The position numbers were made by a program, and so were the translations under genes. Below the pieces are notes generated by a model. That model saw only the letters and a program-made list of their open reading frames with translations. It searched no databases and was not told where the DNA came from. Below, one piece after another: positions 51,031-60,994 of a stretch of 64,000 nucleotides of DNA. The stretch spans positions 1 to 64,000 of the forward strand of contig JBFMHP010000021.1 in the NCBI GenBank assembly GCA_040752855.1. Direction: 5' to 3'. The number at the start of each line of letters is the position of its first letter. The stretch's first letter is position 1. Origin of the DNA: JBFMHP01 sp040752855 (GTDB taxonomy: Bacteria > Pseudomonadota > Gammaproteobacteria > RBG-16-57-12).

Positions 51031-51657
51031 CGTAGGGCGCAATAACCGAAGGGCATTGCGCCGTATGTGAAATTGAAAGGCAAAGGAATTATGCCCAATT
51101 ACCGCCGCGCCTGGTATCCAGGAGGAACATACTTCTTCACGGTCAACTTGCTGCAAAGACAGGGCAGCGATCTGCTCGTTCGACGCATCGACAATCTGCG
51201 CGCCGTCGTGCGATCGGTACAAATCCGTCATCCGTTTGTGATCCATGGCTGGGTGGTGCTGCCGGAGCACATGCACTGTGTCATTAAATTGCCGCCGGGG
51301 GATGCCGACTTTGCGACGCGTTGGCGGTTGATCAAATCCGACTTTGGAAAAATGCTGCCACTCACCGAGCGAAGATCACCGGTGCGGCAGCGGCGCGGGG
51401 AGCGTGGTATCTGGCAGCGTAGGTATTGGGAACACCTGATTACTAATGATGAGGATTTTTCTGCGCACATGGATTACGTGCACATCAATCCAGTTAAACA
51501 TGGCTTAGTACGGAGAGTGCGTGACTGGCCGTATTCAACCTTTCATCGATTGGTTGAAAGTGGCGTGTATCCGCTGGACTGGGCCGGTGGCGATGAGGCA
51601 CGGTTGGGCTATGAAGATTGACACCCGGCGCAATGCCCTGCGGTTATTGCGCCCTAC
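51031..51657. mobile_element. RAYT gene with its flanking REP pair
   Basis: REP copies at 51031-51063 and 51626-51657 are inverted relative to each other and differ at one base over about 32 bp. Each is itself a hairpin (GGCGCAAT/ATTGCGCC). They frame a REP-associated tyrosine transposase gene. This is the arrangement from which REP sequences are thought to be spread. Confidence 0.85.
51091..51621 (+). CDS. REP-associated tyrosine transposase (RAYT)
   Basis: 176 residues from ATG 51091, as MPNYRRAWYPGGTYFFTVNLLQR is the usual RAYT start. It is a Y1/HUH single-strand transposase: the HUH motif is HMH in LPEHMHCVIKLP, and the catalytic Tyr is in HMDYVHINPVKHGLV. It recognises and cleaves REP hairpins. 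Intact reading frame and near-identical flanking REPs suggest recent activity. Confidence 0.93.
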   Translation: MPNYRRAWYPGGTYFFTVNLLQRQGSDLLVRRIDNLRAVVRSVQIRHPFVIHGWVVLPEHMHCVIKLPPGDADFATRWRLIKSDFGKMLPLTERRSPVRQRRGERGIWQRRYWEHLITNDEDFSAHMDYVHINPVKHGLVRRVRDWPYSTFHRLVESGVYPLDWAGGDEARLGYED

Positions 51658-51683
51658 ATGCTAGGGAGAGCGCAGATTCACTT

Positions 51684-53513
<1,830 letters not shown>

Positions 53514-53561
53514 TTATCAACCCGGGCGATCCAAGGTATCTGTCACTCATTCCAGAAAAGT

Positions 53562-53590
53562 CCCTTCTCCCTGAGGGAGAGGGGACAAAA
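53562..53590. repeat. Palindromic repeat (CTCTCCCTGAGGGAGAG type)
   Basis: TTCTCCCTGAGGGAGAGGGG between recQ and fieF, with a downstream flank (ACAAAAATAGATATCTTTT) resembling that of the copy at 8110. Confidence 0.65.
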
Positions 53591-53652
53591 ATAGATATCT
53601 TTTCCCCTTCGAGTTAATAATATTTTTAATCAACGGTATCAATAACAACATC

Positions 53653-54576
53653 ATGACCACACCGCTTTCTAAAACCGAGACCGAACGCCTGTTGAAGTTG
53701 GCCACCACCGCCTCGATGGTCACGGCGGTTATTCTGATTGCCGCCAAGTTTGCGGCCTATCTGCTCACCAACTCGATGAGCGTGCTCGCCTCGCTGATCG
53801 ATTCGCTGATGGATGCGGGGGCCTCGCTGATCAATCTGCTGGCGGTGCGTTACTCGCTCGCGCCGCCGGATACCGAGCACCGCTACGGGCATGGCAAGGC
53901 CGAGTCGATCGCCGGGCTGGCGCAGGCCACGTTCATCACCGGATCGGGCTTGTTTCTGATCGTCGAGGCGATCGATCGCATCGTGCATCCCGAGCCGCTG
54001 GACGATCTGGGCATCGGTCTGGCGGTGATGATCTTCGCGATTGCCGCTACGCTGATCCTGTTGGCGATCCAGTACTACGTGATCCGCCGCACGCATTCCA
54101 CTGCGATCCGTGCCGATGCGCTGCATTACAAGACCGATCTGCTGGCCAACGGCGCGACCATCGCCGCATTAGTCCTGACGCAGATCGGCTGGTTCGGCGT
54201 CGATCCGCTGTTTGGTCTGGCCATCGCCGTCTACATCCTCTACAGCGCCTGGGGCATCGGGCGGGATGCGGTGCATGATCTGCTCGACCGGGAACTGTCT
54301 GACGAGAAGCGCGCCACGATCATCGCGCTGGCCACGGAAAATCCCCGCGTGCGCGGCATCCACGATTTGCGCACGCGCCTCTCCGGGCGCACCGAGTTCA
54401 TCCAGATGCATCTGGAATTGGATGACGACCTGCCGTTGATCGAGGCCCATGCCATCGCCGATGAGGTCGAGAAAAAGATCATGCAGGCGCTGCCGACGGC
54501 CGATGTGGTGATCCACCAGGACCCGGTGAGCACCATCGACGCCGGCACGCAGCCGGTGTTCCGACGCGCGCAGTGA
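53653..54576 (+). CDS. fieF: Cation diffusion facilitator (FieF type)
   Basis: 307 residues with six TM helices and a cytosolic C-terminal domain. The transport site is visible as DSLMD (about 45) and HYKTD (about 155), the D-D/H-D combination of FieF/YiiP, which exports Zn2+, Fe2+ or Cd2+ in exchange for protons. The C-terminal domain includes HMDLRTRLSGRTEFIQMHLELDDD-like sequence with metal-binding residues. It is monocistronic. Confidence 0.92.
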   Translation: MTTPLSKTETERLLKLATTASMVTAVILIAAKFAAYLLTNSMSVLASLIDSLMDAGASLINLLAVRYSLAPPDTEHRYGHGKAESIAGLAQATFITGSGLFLIVEAIDRIVHPEPLDDLGIGLAVMIFAIAATLILLAIQYYVIRRTHSTAIRADALHYKTDLLANGATIAALVLTQIGWFGVDPLFGLAIAVYILYSAWGIGRDAVHDLLDRELSDEKRATIIALATENPRVRGIHDLRTRLSGRTEFIQMHLELDDDLPLIEAHAIADEVEKKIMQALPTADVVIHQDPVSTIDAGTQPVFRRAQ

Positions 54577-54589
54577 TTCGCTTTCCCGT

Positions 54590-54674
54590 GGGTTGCCGGC
54601 AAGCGTTGCTTATACCGGCCTACGTCGGTGAGTCGTAGGCCGGGATAAGGCGCAGCCGTTCCCGGCATCGGTTG
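54590..54674. repeat. BIME-like REP pair, copy 2
   Basis: 54635-54674 is the exact reverse complement of 49606-49645. The preceding TTGCCGGCAAGCG...TATACCGGCC hairpin matches the companion hairpin of copy 1. Confidence 0.8.
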
Positions 54675-54759
54675 CGGCAAGACGGCGGAATTAACTAAAT
54701 TTTACGCGCATGATTTCGTGTGGTTGAGATAGGATGATCCAAAATCCAGGAGGACAAAG

Positions 54760-55767
54760 GTGTTGACTATCCTTCACCGCAGCCTTCGCGCTGCGTTTTT
54801 GTTTGCGCTGCCATGGGCGGTTCACGCCGCGCCGCTGGTCACGGTCAAGCCGCTCGAGGCGTTGGCGGTGTATCCCAATGTGAGCGTGTCGGGCGAGGTG
54901 ATCAGTCTCAACGACAGCGAGCTGAGCGCGGAGATCCGCGCCGTGATCCGCGAGATCCCAGTGCTGGTCGGCCAGCGCGTGCGTAAGAACGACGTGCTGG
55001 CGCGGCTCGAGTGTCACGATTATCAGAATCAGGCGCTGCAAGCCGCGGCGGCGCAGCGGGCCTCCGCCGCGCGTGTGGCCCTGGCCGATTTTCAATTGGA
55101 ACGCGCGCGTTCGCTGCGCGCGACGGACACGGTCTCCGCCGAACTGGTCAAGCAGCGCGAGACCGAAGCGGCGGCCGCCCACGCCGAGCAGGACGCGCAG
55201 ACCGCCGCGGTGGCGCTGGCGCAAAAGAATGTGGTCCGCTGCGAGGTGCGCGCGCCGTTCGCCGGCATCGTGACCGCGCGGCTGGGGCAGGTCGGCGAGC
55301 TGGCCCAACCCGGTTCGCCGCTGGTGCGCCTGGTCGAGGGCGATGCCATCGAGGTGAGCGCGAAGCTGCGTGGGGAGGAGGTCGCCGCGCTGCAAGGCGG
55401 CAAGGGTACGGAATTCATCACGCAGGGCGCGCGCTACCCGCTGCGGCTGCGCGTGGTGAGCCCCGCCTTTGATGCGCGCGAGCGCACGCGCGAGGCGCGG
55501 CTGTTGTTTACCGGCGAGAAGGCCTTGCCCGGCAGCGTCGGCGAGGTGGTCTGGCGCGCGCAGCAGGCGCATCTGCCCTCGGAGCTGATCTCCAAGCGCG
55601 GCGGCCGGCTCGGTGCGCTCGTGCTCGAGGGCGAGCAGGCGAAGTTTGTCCCATTGCCGCAGGCCCAGGAGGGCCGTCCGGTGCGCGTGGATCTGCCGCC
55701 GACGACGCGCATCATCGTCGAGGGCCGCTACAGTCTGCAGGATGGGGATAAGGTGCAGGTGCAATAG
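54760..55767 (+). CDS. RND efflux periplasmic adaptor (membrane fusion protein)
   Basis: 335 residues. The start is GTG 54760 behind AGGAGG. A signal peptide ends in AVHA. Lipoyl-like halves (about 40-75, LVGQRVRKNDVLARLECHDYQ; and about 160-195, APFAGIVTARLGQVGELAQPGSPLVRLV) flank an alpha-helical hairpin, then beta-barrel domains. It links the inner-membrane pump encoded 2 bp downstream to an outer-membrane channel that is not in this window. Confidence 0.92.
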   Translation: MLTILHRSLRAAFLFALPWAVHAAPLVTVKPLEALAVYPNVSVSGEVISLNDSELSAEIRAVIREIPVLVGQRVRKNDVLARLECHDYQNQALQAAAAQRASAARVALADFQLERARSLRATDTVSAELVKQRETEAAAAHAEQDAQTAAVALAQKNVVRCEVRAPFAGIVTARLGQVGELAQPGSPLVRLVEGDAIEVSAKLRGEEVAALQGGKGTEFITQGARYPLRLRVVSPAFDARERTREARLLFTGEKALPGSVGEVVWRAQQAHLPSELISKRGGRLGALVLEGEQAKFVPLPQAQEGRPVRVDLPPTTRIIVEGRYSLQDGDKVQVQ

Positions 55768-55769
55768 TC

Positions 55770-58700
55770 ATGCTGGAAAGACTGATCAAGCACCACGTGC
55801 TGGCCAACCTCACCTTCGCGGTGGTGATGGTCATGGGCATCCTGTCGTATCTCGCCATGCCGCGCGAGCAGGACCCGGAGATCAACTTCAACTGGATCGA
55901 CATCTCCACGCCGTATCCGGGCGCCTCGGCCGAGGATGTGGAGAAACTGGTCACCGATCCGCTGGAGGAGGCCATCGGCAAGATCTCCGACGTGCGCTTT
56001 GTCATCAGCACCAGCCGCGAGGGCATGTCGAGCATCCTGGTGCGCTTCAACGAGATCAGCGCGCCGGTGTTCGACAAGCGCGTCACCGACCTGCGCCGCG
56101 AACTGCAAAACAAGGCCAACAGCGAGCTGCCCGAGGAGGCCGAAGACCCGCGCATCATCGAGATCACCACCAGCAACGCCTTTCCCACCGCCACGGTGAT
56201 CGTCGGCGGACAGGCCGATGACGAGCACCTGCGCCGCATCGCGCGCACCGTGGAACAGGATCTGGAGCGCATCCCCGGCATCGATGCCGTGGTGGCGATG
56301 GGGTTGCACGACCCGGAATTCCTGGTGGAGTTTTCCCCGCAGGCGCTGCGCGATCACGGCGTGACGCCGGTGGCGCTGGCCGAGACGGTCGGCAGCTATT
56401 TCCGCGACACCTCCGCCGGCACGGTGCAGGTCGGAGAGGAAGATTGGCTGGTGCGCCTGGTCGGCACCGATCCCGCGCCGGACTACATCGCCGGCCTGCC
56501 GGTGGTCGGCGCCCAGGGCGAGGTGCCGGTGGGCAATGTCGCGCAGGTCAGCCGCGGCCGCAGCACGCCCGAGATCCTGGCGCGCTATAACGGCAAGCCC
56601 GCGGTGATGCTGGCCGTCTCCAAGAAGGGCCGCACCAATACGCTGGAGCTGGTCGAGCGGATCAAGCAATATCTCGAGCGCCAGAACCCGGTGGCGCAGT
56701 TGAGCGGCGTCGAGGTGGTGCTGATGGACGACCAGACCACGCAGACGCGCGAGGCCCTCGGCATCATGCAGAGCAACGCCGTGTTGGGCCTGCTGCTCGT
56801 CACCCTGGTGACCTGGGCCTTCCTCGGCTCGCGCATCGCGTTTTTCGTCGGCATCGGCATCCCGTTCACCCTCGCCGCCACCTTCTGGCTGTTGAGCGCC
56901 ACCGGTCAGACCATCAACGTCTCGGTGCTGCTCGGCCTGGTGATCGTGCTCGGGATGCTGGTCGACGACGCCGTCGTGGTGGTGGAGGCGATCTACTACC
57001 GCTTGCAGCGCGGCATGGATGCGTTGCGCGCCGCGGCCGAGGCGCTGCGCGAGGTGTTCACGCCGGTGACCGCCTCGGTGGCCACGACCGTCGCCGCCTT
57101 CCTGCCGCTGATGCTGCTGCCGGGCATCGTCGGCGATTTCATGTTCATCATCCCGTTTGTGGTGACCTCGGCGCTGCTGATCAGCCTGGCGGAGGCCTTC
57201 TGGATGCTGCCGGTGCACATCGCCGCGGCGCGCGTGAGCTTCGACAAGCCCTCGCGCATCCACAAATACCGCGTGGCCGCCACGCACTGGTTGCAGATCA
57301 AATACGCCCGCCTGCTCATCGCGGTGCTGCGCCGGCCCAAGGCCTCGCTCGCCGGCGCCGGGCTGATCCTGCTGCTGGCGGTGGCGGTGGTTGCGGCGGG
57401 CGGGGTGCGCGTGCAGTTCTTCGCCTTCGATCCGATCCGGCTGTTCTACATCAATGTGGAAATGCCGCCGGGCGCGACGCTGGAAGACACCATGCAGACC
57501 ATGCAGCGGATGGAGGCCAAGGTGCGCGAAGGCGTGCGTGCAGGTGAGGTGCGCGGCATCGCCTCGTATGCCGGGCAGATGTTCACCGAGACCGAGCCGC
57601 TGTTCGGCGACCGCTACGGCCAGGTGTTCGTGAGCCTGCATCCGAAGACCGCCGCTTTGCGCGGCGTGGATGAAATGATCGCGGATCTGCGCGAAACCGT
57701 GCTCGCCACCCCCGGCCCGACGCGCATCTATTTTCAGCGCATGAGCGGCGGGCCGCCGACCACCAAGCCGATCAAGGTCAAGGTGCGCGGGGATGACTTC
57801 GCGCAACTGCGCGCGGCCACTGATGATCTGATCGCATTTCTGCGCACGATCCCGGAAGTGCGCGACATCACCGACGACGACAGCCCCGGCAAACAGGAGC
57901 TGCGCCTCAAGCTCGACAGCGATGCCATCGAACGCGCCGGTCTGCACCCGGCGGTGGTCAGCCGCACGCTGCGCTTGTTGTTCGACGGCGAGGTGGTCGC
58001 CAGCATGCAGCTACAAGGGGAGAAGGTCGAGGTGCGCATACGCGGGCTCGAGGACCGCGTCACCGATATCGAGGACATCCTGCGCACGCCGATCGCCCTG
58101 CCCGAGGGCGGCAGCATCCCGCTCGGGGCGCTGGCGAGTTATGAGGTCTATCGCGGCAAGGCCAATATCCGCCATTACGAATTCCGCCGTGCCATCACCG
58201 TCGAGGCCGATCTCGACAAGGAGCGGCTGGATACCGTCACGGTCAACGCGCGCATCCAGGAATACTGGGACGGGGCGCGCTTGGATTATCCGGGTGTCGA
58301 GGTGGACCTCACGCGCGCGGAACGCTGGGAAGGGCTGCGCCTGAAGTATCCCGGCGTCGACCTGGATTTCACCGGCGAGCTCGACGACATCCAGGAAAGC
58401 CTGGATGCCATGGCCCTGCTGTTCCTGCTCGGCATCGGCCTGATCTATCTGATCCTCGGCACGCAGTTCAAGAGCTACTTCCAGCCGCTCATGATCCTGG
58501 TCACCGTTCCGCTCGCCTTCGCCGGCGTGGTCTTCGGGCTGTTCGTCACGCAGAATCCGCTGAGCCTGTTCACCATGTACGGCGTGGTGGCCCTCGCCGG
58601 CGTCGCGGTCAACTCCGCCATCGTGATGATCGACGCGGCCAACCGCCGCCTGGAGGAAGGCATGACCGTGCAGCACGCCATCATCTACGCCGCGCGCCGC

Positions 58701-58922
58701 CGCCTCGTACCCATCCTCATCACCAGCCTTACCACCATCGCCGGCCTGTTCTCGCTGGCCGTCGGCATCGGCGGCAAATCGCTGCTGTGGGGGCCGGTCG
58801 CCTCCTCCATCGTCTGGGGTCTGGCCTTCTCCACCACCCTTACGCTGTTCGTCATCCCGCTGCTCTACCGCGCCTTCATGCAGCGCAGCCATCAAAATCG
58901 GCACCGTGGCCGGCGGCGGTAA
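55770..58922 (+). CDS. RND family efflux transporter permease
   Basis: 1050 residues with twelve TM helices and two large periplasmic loops. The proton relay aspartates are in VLGMLVDDAVVVVEAIYY (about 395). N-terminal MPREQDPEINFNWIDISTPYPGASAEDVEKLV is typical of the HAE2/MexF-like group. An imperfect tandem duplication of about 20 residues lies at about 833-872 (two copies of LxYPGVxxDxT). Substrate is unknown. Confidence 0.92.
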   Translation: MLERLIKHHVLANLTFAVVMVMGILSYLAMPREQDPEINFNWIDISTPYPGASAEDVEKLVTDPLEEAIGKISDVRFVISTSREGMSSILVRFNEISAPVFDKRVTDLRRELQNKANSELPEEAEDPRIIEITTSNAFPTATVIVGGQADDEHLRRIARTVEQDLERIPGIDAVVAMGLHDPEFLVEFSPQALRDHGVTPVALAETVGSYFRDTSAGTVQVGEEDWLVRLVGTDPAPDYIAGLPVVGAQGEVPVGNVAQVSRGRSTPEILARYNGKPAVMLAVSKKGRTNTLELVERIKQYLERQNPVAQLSGVEVVLMDDQTTQTREALGIMQSNAVLGLLLVTLVTWAFLGSRIAFFVGIGIPFTLAATFWLLSATGQTINVSVLLGLVIVLGMLVDDAVVVVEAIYYRLQRGMDALRAAAEALREVFTPVTASVATTVAAFLPLMLLPGIVGDFMFIIPFVVTSALLISLAEAFWMLPVHIAAARVSFDKPSRIHKYRVAATHWLQIKYARLLIAVLRRPKASLAGAGLILLLAVAVVAAGGVRVQFFAFDPIRLFYINVEMPPGATLEDTMQTMQRMEAKVREGVRAGEVRGIASYAGQMFTETEPLFGDRYGQVFVSLHPKTAALRGVDEMIADLRETVLATPGPTRIYFQRMSGGPPTTKPIKVKVRGDDFAQLRAATDDLIAFLRTIPEVRDITDDDSPGKQELRLKLDSDAIERAGLHPAVVSRTLRLLFDGEVVASMQLQGEKVEVRIRGLEDRVTDIEDILRTPIALPEGGSIPLGALASYEVYRGKANIRHYEFRRAITVEADLDKERLDTVTVNARIQEYWDGARLDYPGVEVDLTRAERWEGLRLKYPGVDLDFTGELDDIQESLDAMALLFLLGIGLIYLILGTQFKSYFQPLMILVTVPLAFAGVVFGLFVTQNPLSLFTMYGVVALAGVAVNSAIVMIDAANRRLEEGMTVQHAIIYAARRRLVPILITSLTTIAGLFSLAVGIGGKSLLWGPVASSIVWGLAFSTTLTLFVIPLLYRAFMQRSHQNRHRGRRR

Positions 58923-59032
58923 AGTACGCACACGCCGGAATGACGGAAATGCGATCTTTTCAGAGGGCGTCAGGACGCGGGCGTTTAGTTCGCGGATTTG
59001 CGATAATGCCCCGCGATTCGAATATCCGCTGA

Positions 59033-59755
59033 ATGGTTCAAAGTATTTTGCACATGAATAACGAAGGCATTTCCCTCCCGCATCCGCGCTCGCTCTTGCG
59101 CTACCATCCCTCCGCTTTTCTCCTCGCCGCGCAGCTGCTGAGCTTGCTGCTGTATGCGTTCAATGACGTCATCCCCGGCGGGAACGCGCTGCTCGGCGCG
59201 CTCGGCGTCTTGGTGCTGATGCTGGCGGTTTGGGTCATCAGTCGTGGCGCGGTGGCGCGCTGGGTGTTGTGGGCACTGGCCGTGCCGGCGTTTGCCCTGT
59301 CGTCGCTGACGGCATTTTCCGACGACCCGCGGCTCATCGTGTGGTCGGCGCTGGTGGACGCCACGCTGTACTTTTGCGCGGCCGGGAGTTTGATCGCCTA
59401 CATGATGGAAGATCACCGCGTCACGACCGACGAGCTGTTCGCCGCCGGCGCCACCTTCACCTTGATCGCCTGGGGCTTTGCCTATTTGTATCTAGTGTGC
59501 CAAATCGGGTGGCCGGGGAGCTTTGTCGGCGCGACCCAGCCCGAAGCGCCGCGCAGCTTCCTCGAACTCCTGTTCCTGAGCTTCACTACCTTGTCCTCGA
59601 CCGGGCTGGGGGATGTCTTGCCGATCTCGCCGATGGCGCGGGTGCTGGTGATGCTGGAACAGTTCGCCGGGATCGCCTACATCGCCGTGGTGGTGTCGCG
59701 CTTGATCGGGATGACGATCGTGCATCATCGACAAGCCGGAGCGGGGGACAAGTAG
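59033..59755 (+). CDS. Potassium-channel-like membrane protein
   Basis: 240 residues with five or six TM helices. The pore signature TTLSSTGLGDVLP (about 190) replaces the usual TVGYGD with STGLGD, so selectivity is uncertain. The following helix (VLVMLEQFAGIAYIAVVVSRLIGM) is the typical second channel helix. No regulatory RCK domain follows. The start at 59033 has no clear ribosome site; ATG 59054 is an alternative. Confidence 0.78.
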   Translation: MVQSILHMNNEGISLPHPRSLLRYHPSAFLLAAQLLSLLLYAFNDVIPGGNALLGALGVLVLMLAVWVISRGAVARWVLWALAVPAFALSSLTAFSDDPRLIVWSALVDATLYFCAAGSLIAYMMEDHRVTTDELFAAGATFTLIAWGFAYLYLVCQIGWPGSFVGATQPEAPRSFLELLFLSFTTLSSTGLGDVLPISPMARVLVMLEQFAGIAYIAVVVSRLIGMTIVHHRQAGAGDK

Positions 59756-59847
59756 CGCCGATATTCCCGCTGTGACGCGACCAAATGAAAGCAACAAAGA
59801 TCGTGCGGGCGATGCCGATGGCAGGTGTGCCAGCACACCCGTGAGGG

Positions 59848-60213
59848 CTATTCAGGCGCATGGCATACCGCCTCGATGTTGTGGCCGTCCGGGTCGAACA
59901 CAAAGGCGCCATAGTAGTTGGGATGATACAGCGCGCGTATGCCGGGCGGACCATTGTCCTTGCCGCCGGCGGCCAGCGCCGCGGCGTAGAACTCCCTGAC
60001 CTGGGCGCGGTTGGCGGCGCGGAAGGCGATATGGACGGGAGGCGTGGTCGTCTTGGCGCCGTTGATCCAAAAGTCAGGCTTACCTTCAACACCAAAGCCG
60101 GCGTGGCCCTCCACTTCCATGATCAGCTCATAGCCGAGCGGCGCCAGCGCCTGGATATAAAACGCCTTGCTCTTGGCGTAGTCCCGCACTTCGAGCCCGA
60201 TGTGATCCAGCAT
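59848..60213 (-). CDS. VOC family protein (glyoxalase/bleomycin-resistance fold)
   Basis: 121 residues from ATG 60213 (MLDHIGLEVRDYAKSKAFYIQALAPLGY). One VOC domain with two beta-alpha-beta-beta-beta modules; metal-site residues include His in MLDHIG, His in PVHIAF and Glu in HNIEAVCH. Reaction unknown. Another VOC gene lies 81 bp upstream on the same strand. Confidence 0.9.
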   Translation of the reverse strand: MLDHIGLEVRDYAKSKAFYIQALAPLGYELIMEVEGHAGFGVEGKPDFWINGAKTTTPPVHIAFRAANRAQVREFYAAALAAGGKDNGPPGIRALYHPNYYGAFVFDPDGHNIEAVCHAPE

Positions 60214-60293
60214 GACGTGATCCTCTTTGGGTAACCTCGGTTCAATTGAACGACCGGCATTGCCAGCCGTTACGCAAGTGCTCCTGCCTTTGG

Positions 60294-60692
60294 TTACTGC
60301 GGCGCCTGCAAGTTCTGCCACACGCCGATGACATTGCCTTCGGTGTCCTTGATGTAGGCGTAGAGGCCCATGTCGGCAATCTTGATCTTCTCCATCAAGA
60401 CACTGCCGCCGGATGCCTTGACCTTGGCCAGCGAGGTATCGATGTCATCCACGGTGACTGCAATCGTCGGGCCTTGCAGCGGGAACTTCGGGTTGCGCTC
60501 AAACATGCCGCCGTTGATGAAGCCGGCTTCCTGCCACATGTTGTTTTGATCCACCGGGCCGGTATGTAGGCCCACGTATTCCATGCCGGGCATCGGGAAG
60601 ACCTGGGTCTTCCATCCGAACACGCCTTCATAGAATTTACGCGCACGCGGGACATCGCTCGCCGGGATTTCGAAATGTTGTACCTTGTTCAT
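60294..60692 (-). CDS. VOC family protein (DUF1428/YkcA-like group)
   Basis: 132 residues from ATG 60692 (MNKVQHFEIPASDVPRARKFYEGVFGWKT). A single VOC domain ending YAYIKDTEGNVIGVWQN. It may be co-transcribed with the downstream VOC gene. Function is unknown. Confidence 0.9.
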   Translation of the reverse strand: MNKVQHFEIPASDVPRARKFYEGVFGWKTQVFPMPGMEYVGLHTGPVDQNNMWQEAGFINGGMFERNPKFPLQGPTIAVTVDDIDTSLAKVKASGGSVLMEKIKIADMGLYAYIKDTEGNVIGVWQNLQAPQ

Positions 60693-60994
60693 GTGACTCT
60701 CCTCCAGTTCGTTCTCATCATTGCCGCGGACGATCTGCCGCATTGGTAAACTTAGTTGCTTTCGGCGACTGTGCAAGTGGTACTAAGGCGATTGGTTTGA
60801 TGATCGGGCTGATAAGCTTGTTTTGTTTGTGGCGAAGCGATCTTGAGAGGATTGACAACATTGGCTTGGCTGCTTTAGTTGGCATCTTGTCTGGCTTTGC
60901 AGCATATCCAGGGTCGTTGCGCGTCAATATGCTCAGCCGACGCGCCCAACCGCAAAGCTTACCAAGCTTCAGTCGTGTTGCGGTTGCGCGTGTT
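60693..60994. other. AT-richer intergenic stretch with a 50-bp hairpin
   Basis: This gap is lower in GC than its neighbours. An open frame on the plus strand (from 60743) would run into the kinase gene and resembles nothing I recognise, so I do not call it. At 60941-60990 CGCG-CC-CAACCGCAA pairs with TTGCGGTTG-CGCG, making a long hairpin just after the kinase stop codon. Confidence 0.45.

Noticed and set aside
55728..57947. 739-residue minus-strand frame opposite the RND transporter gene
   Set aside because: It is rich in His, Arg, Gly and Ala, as antisense frames of GC-rich genes are; the plus strand encodes the real RND protein.
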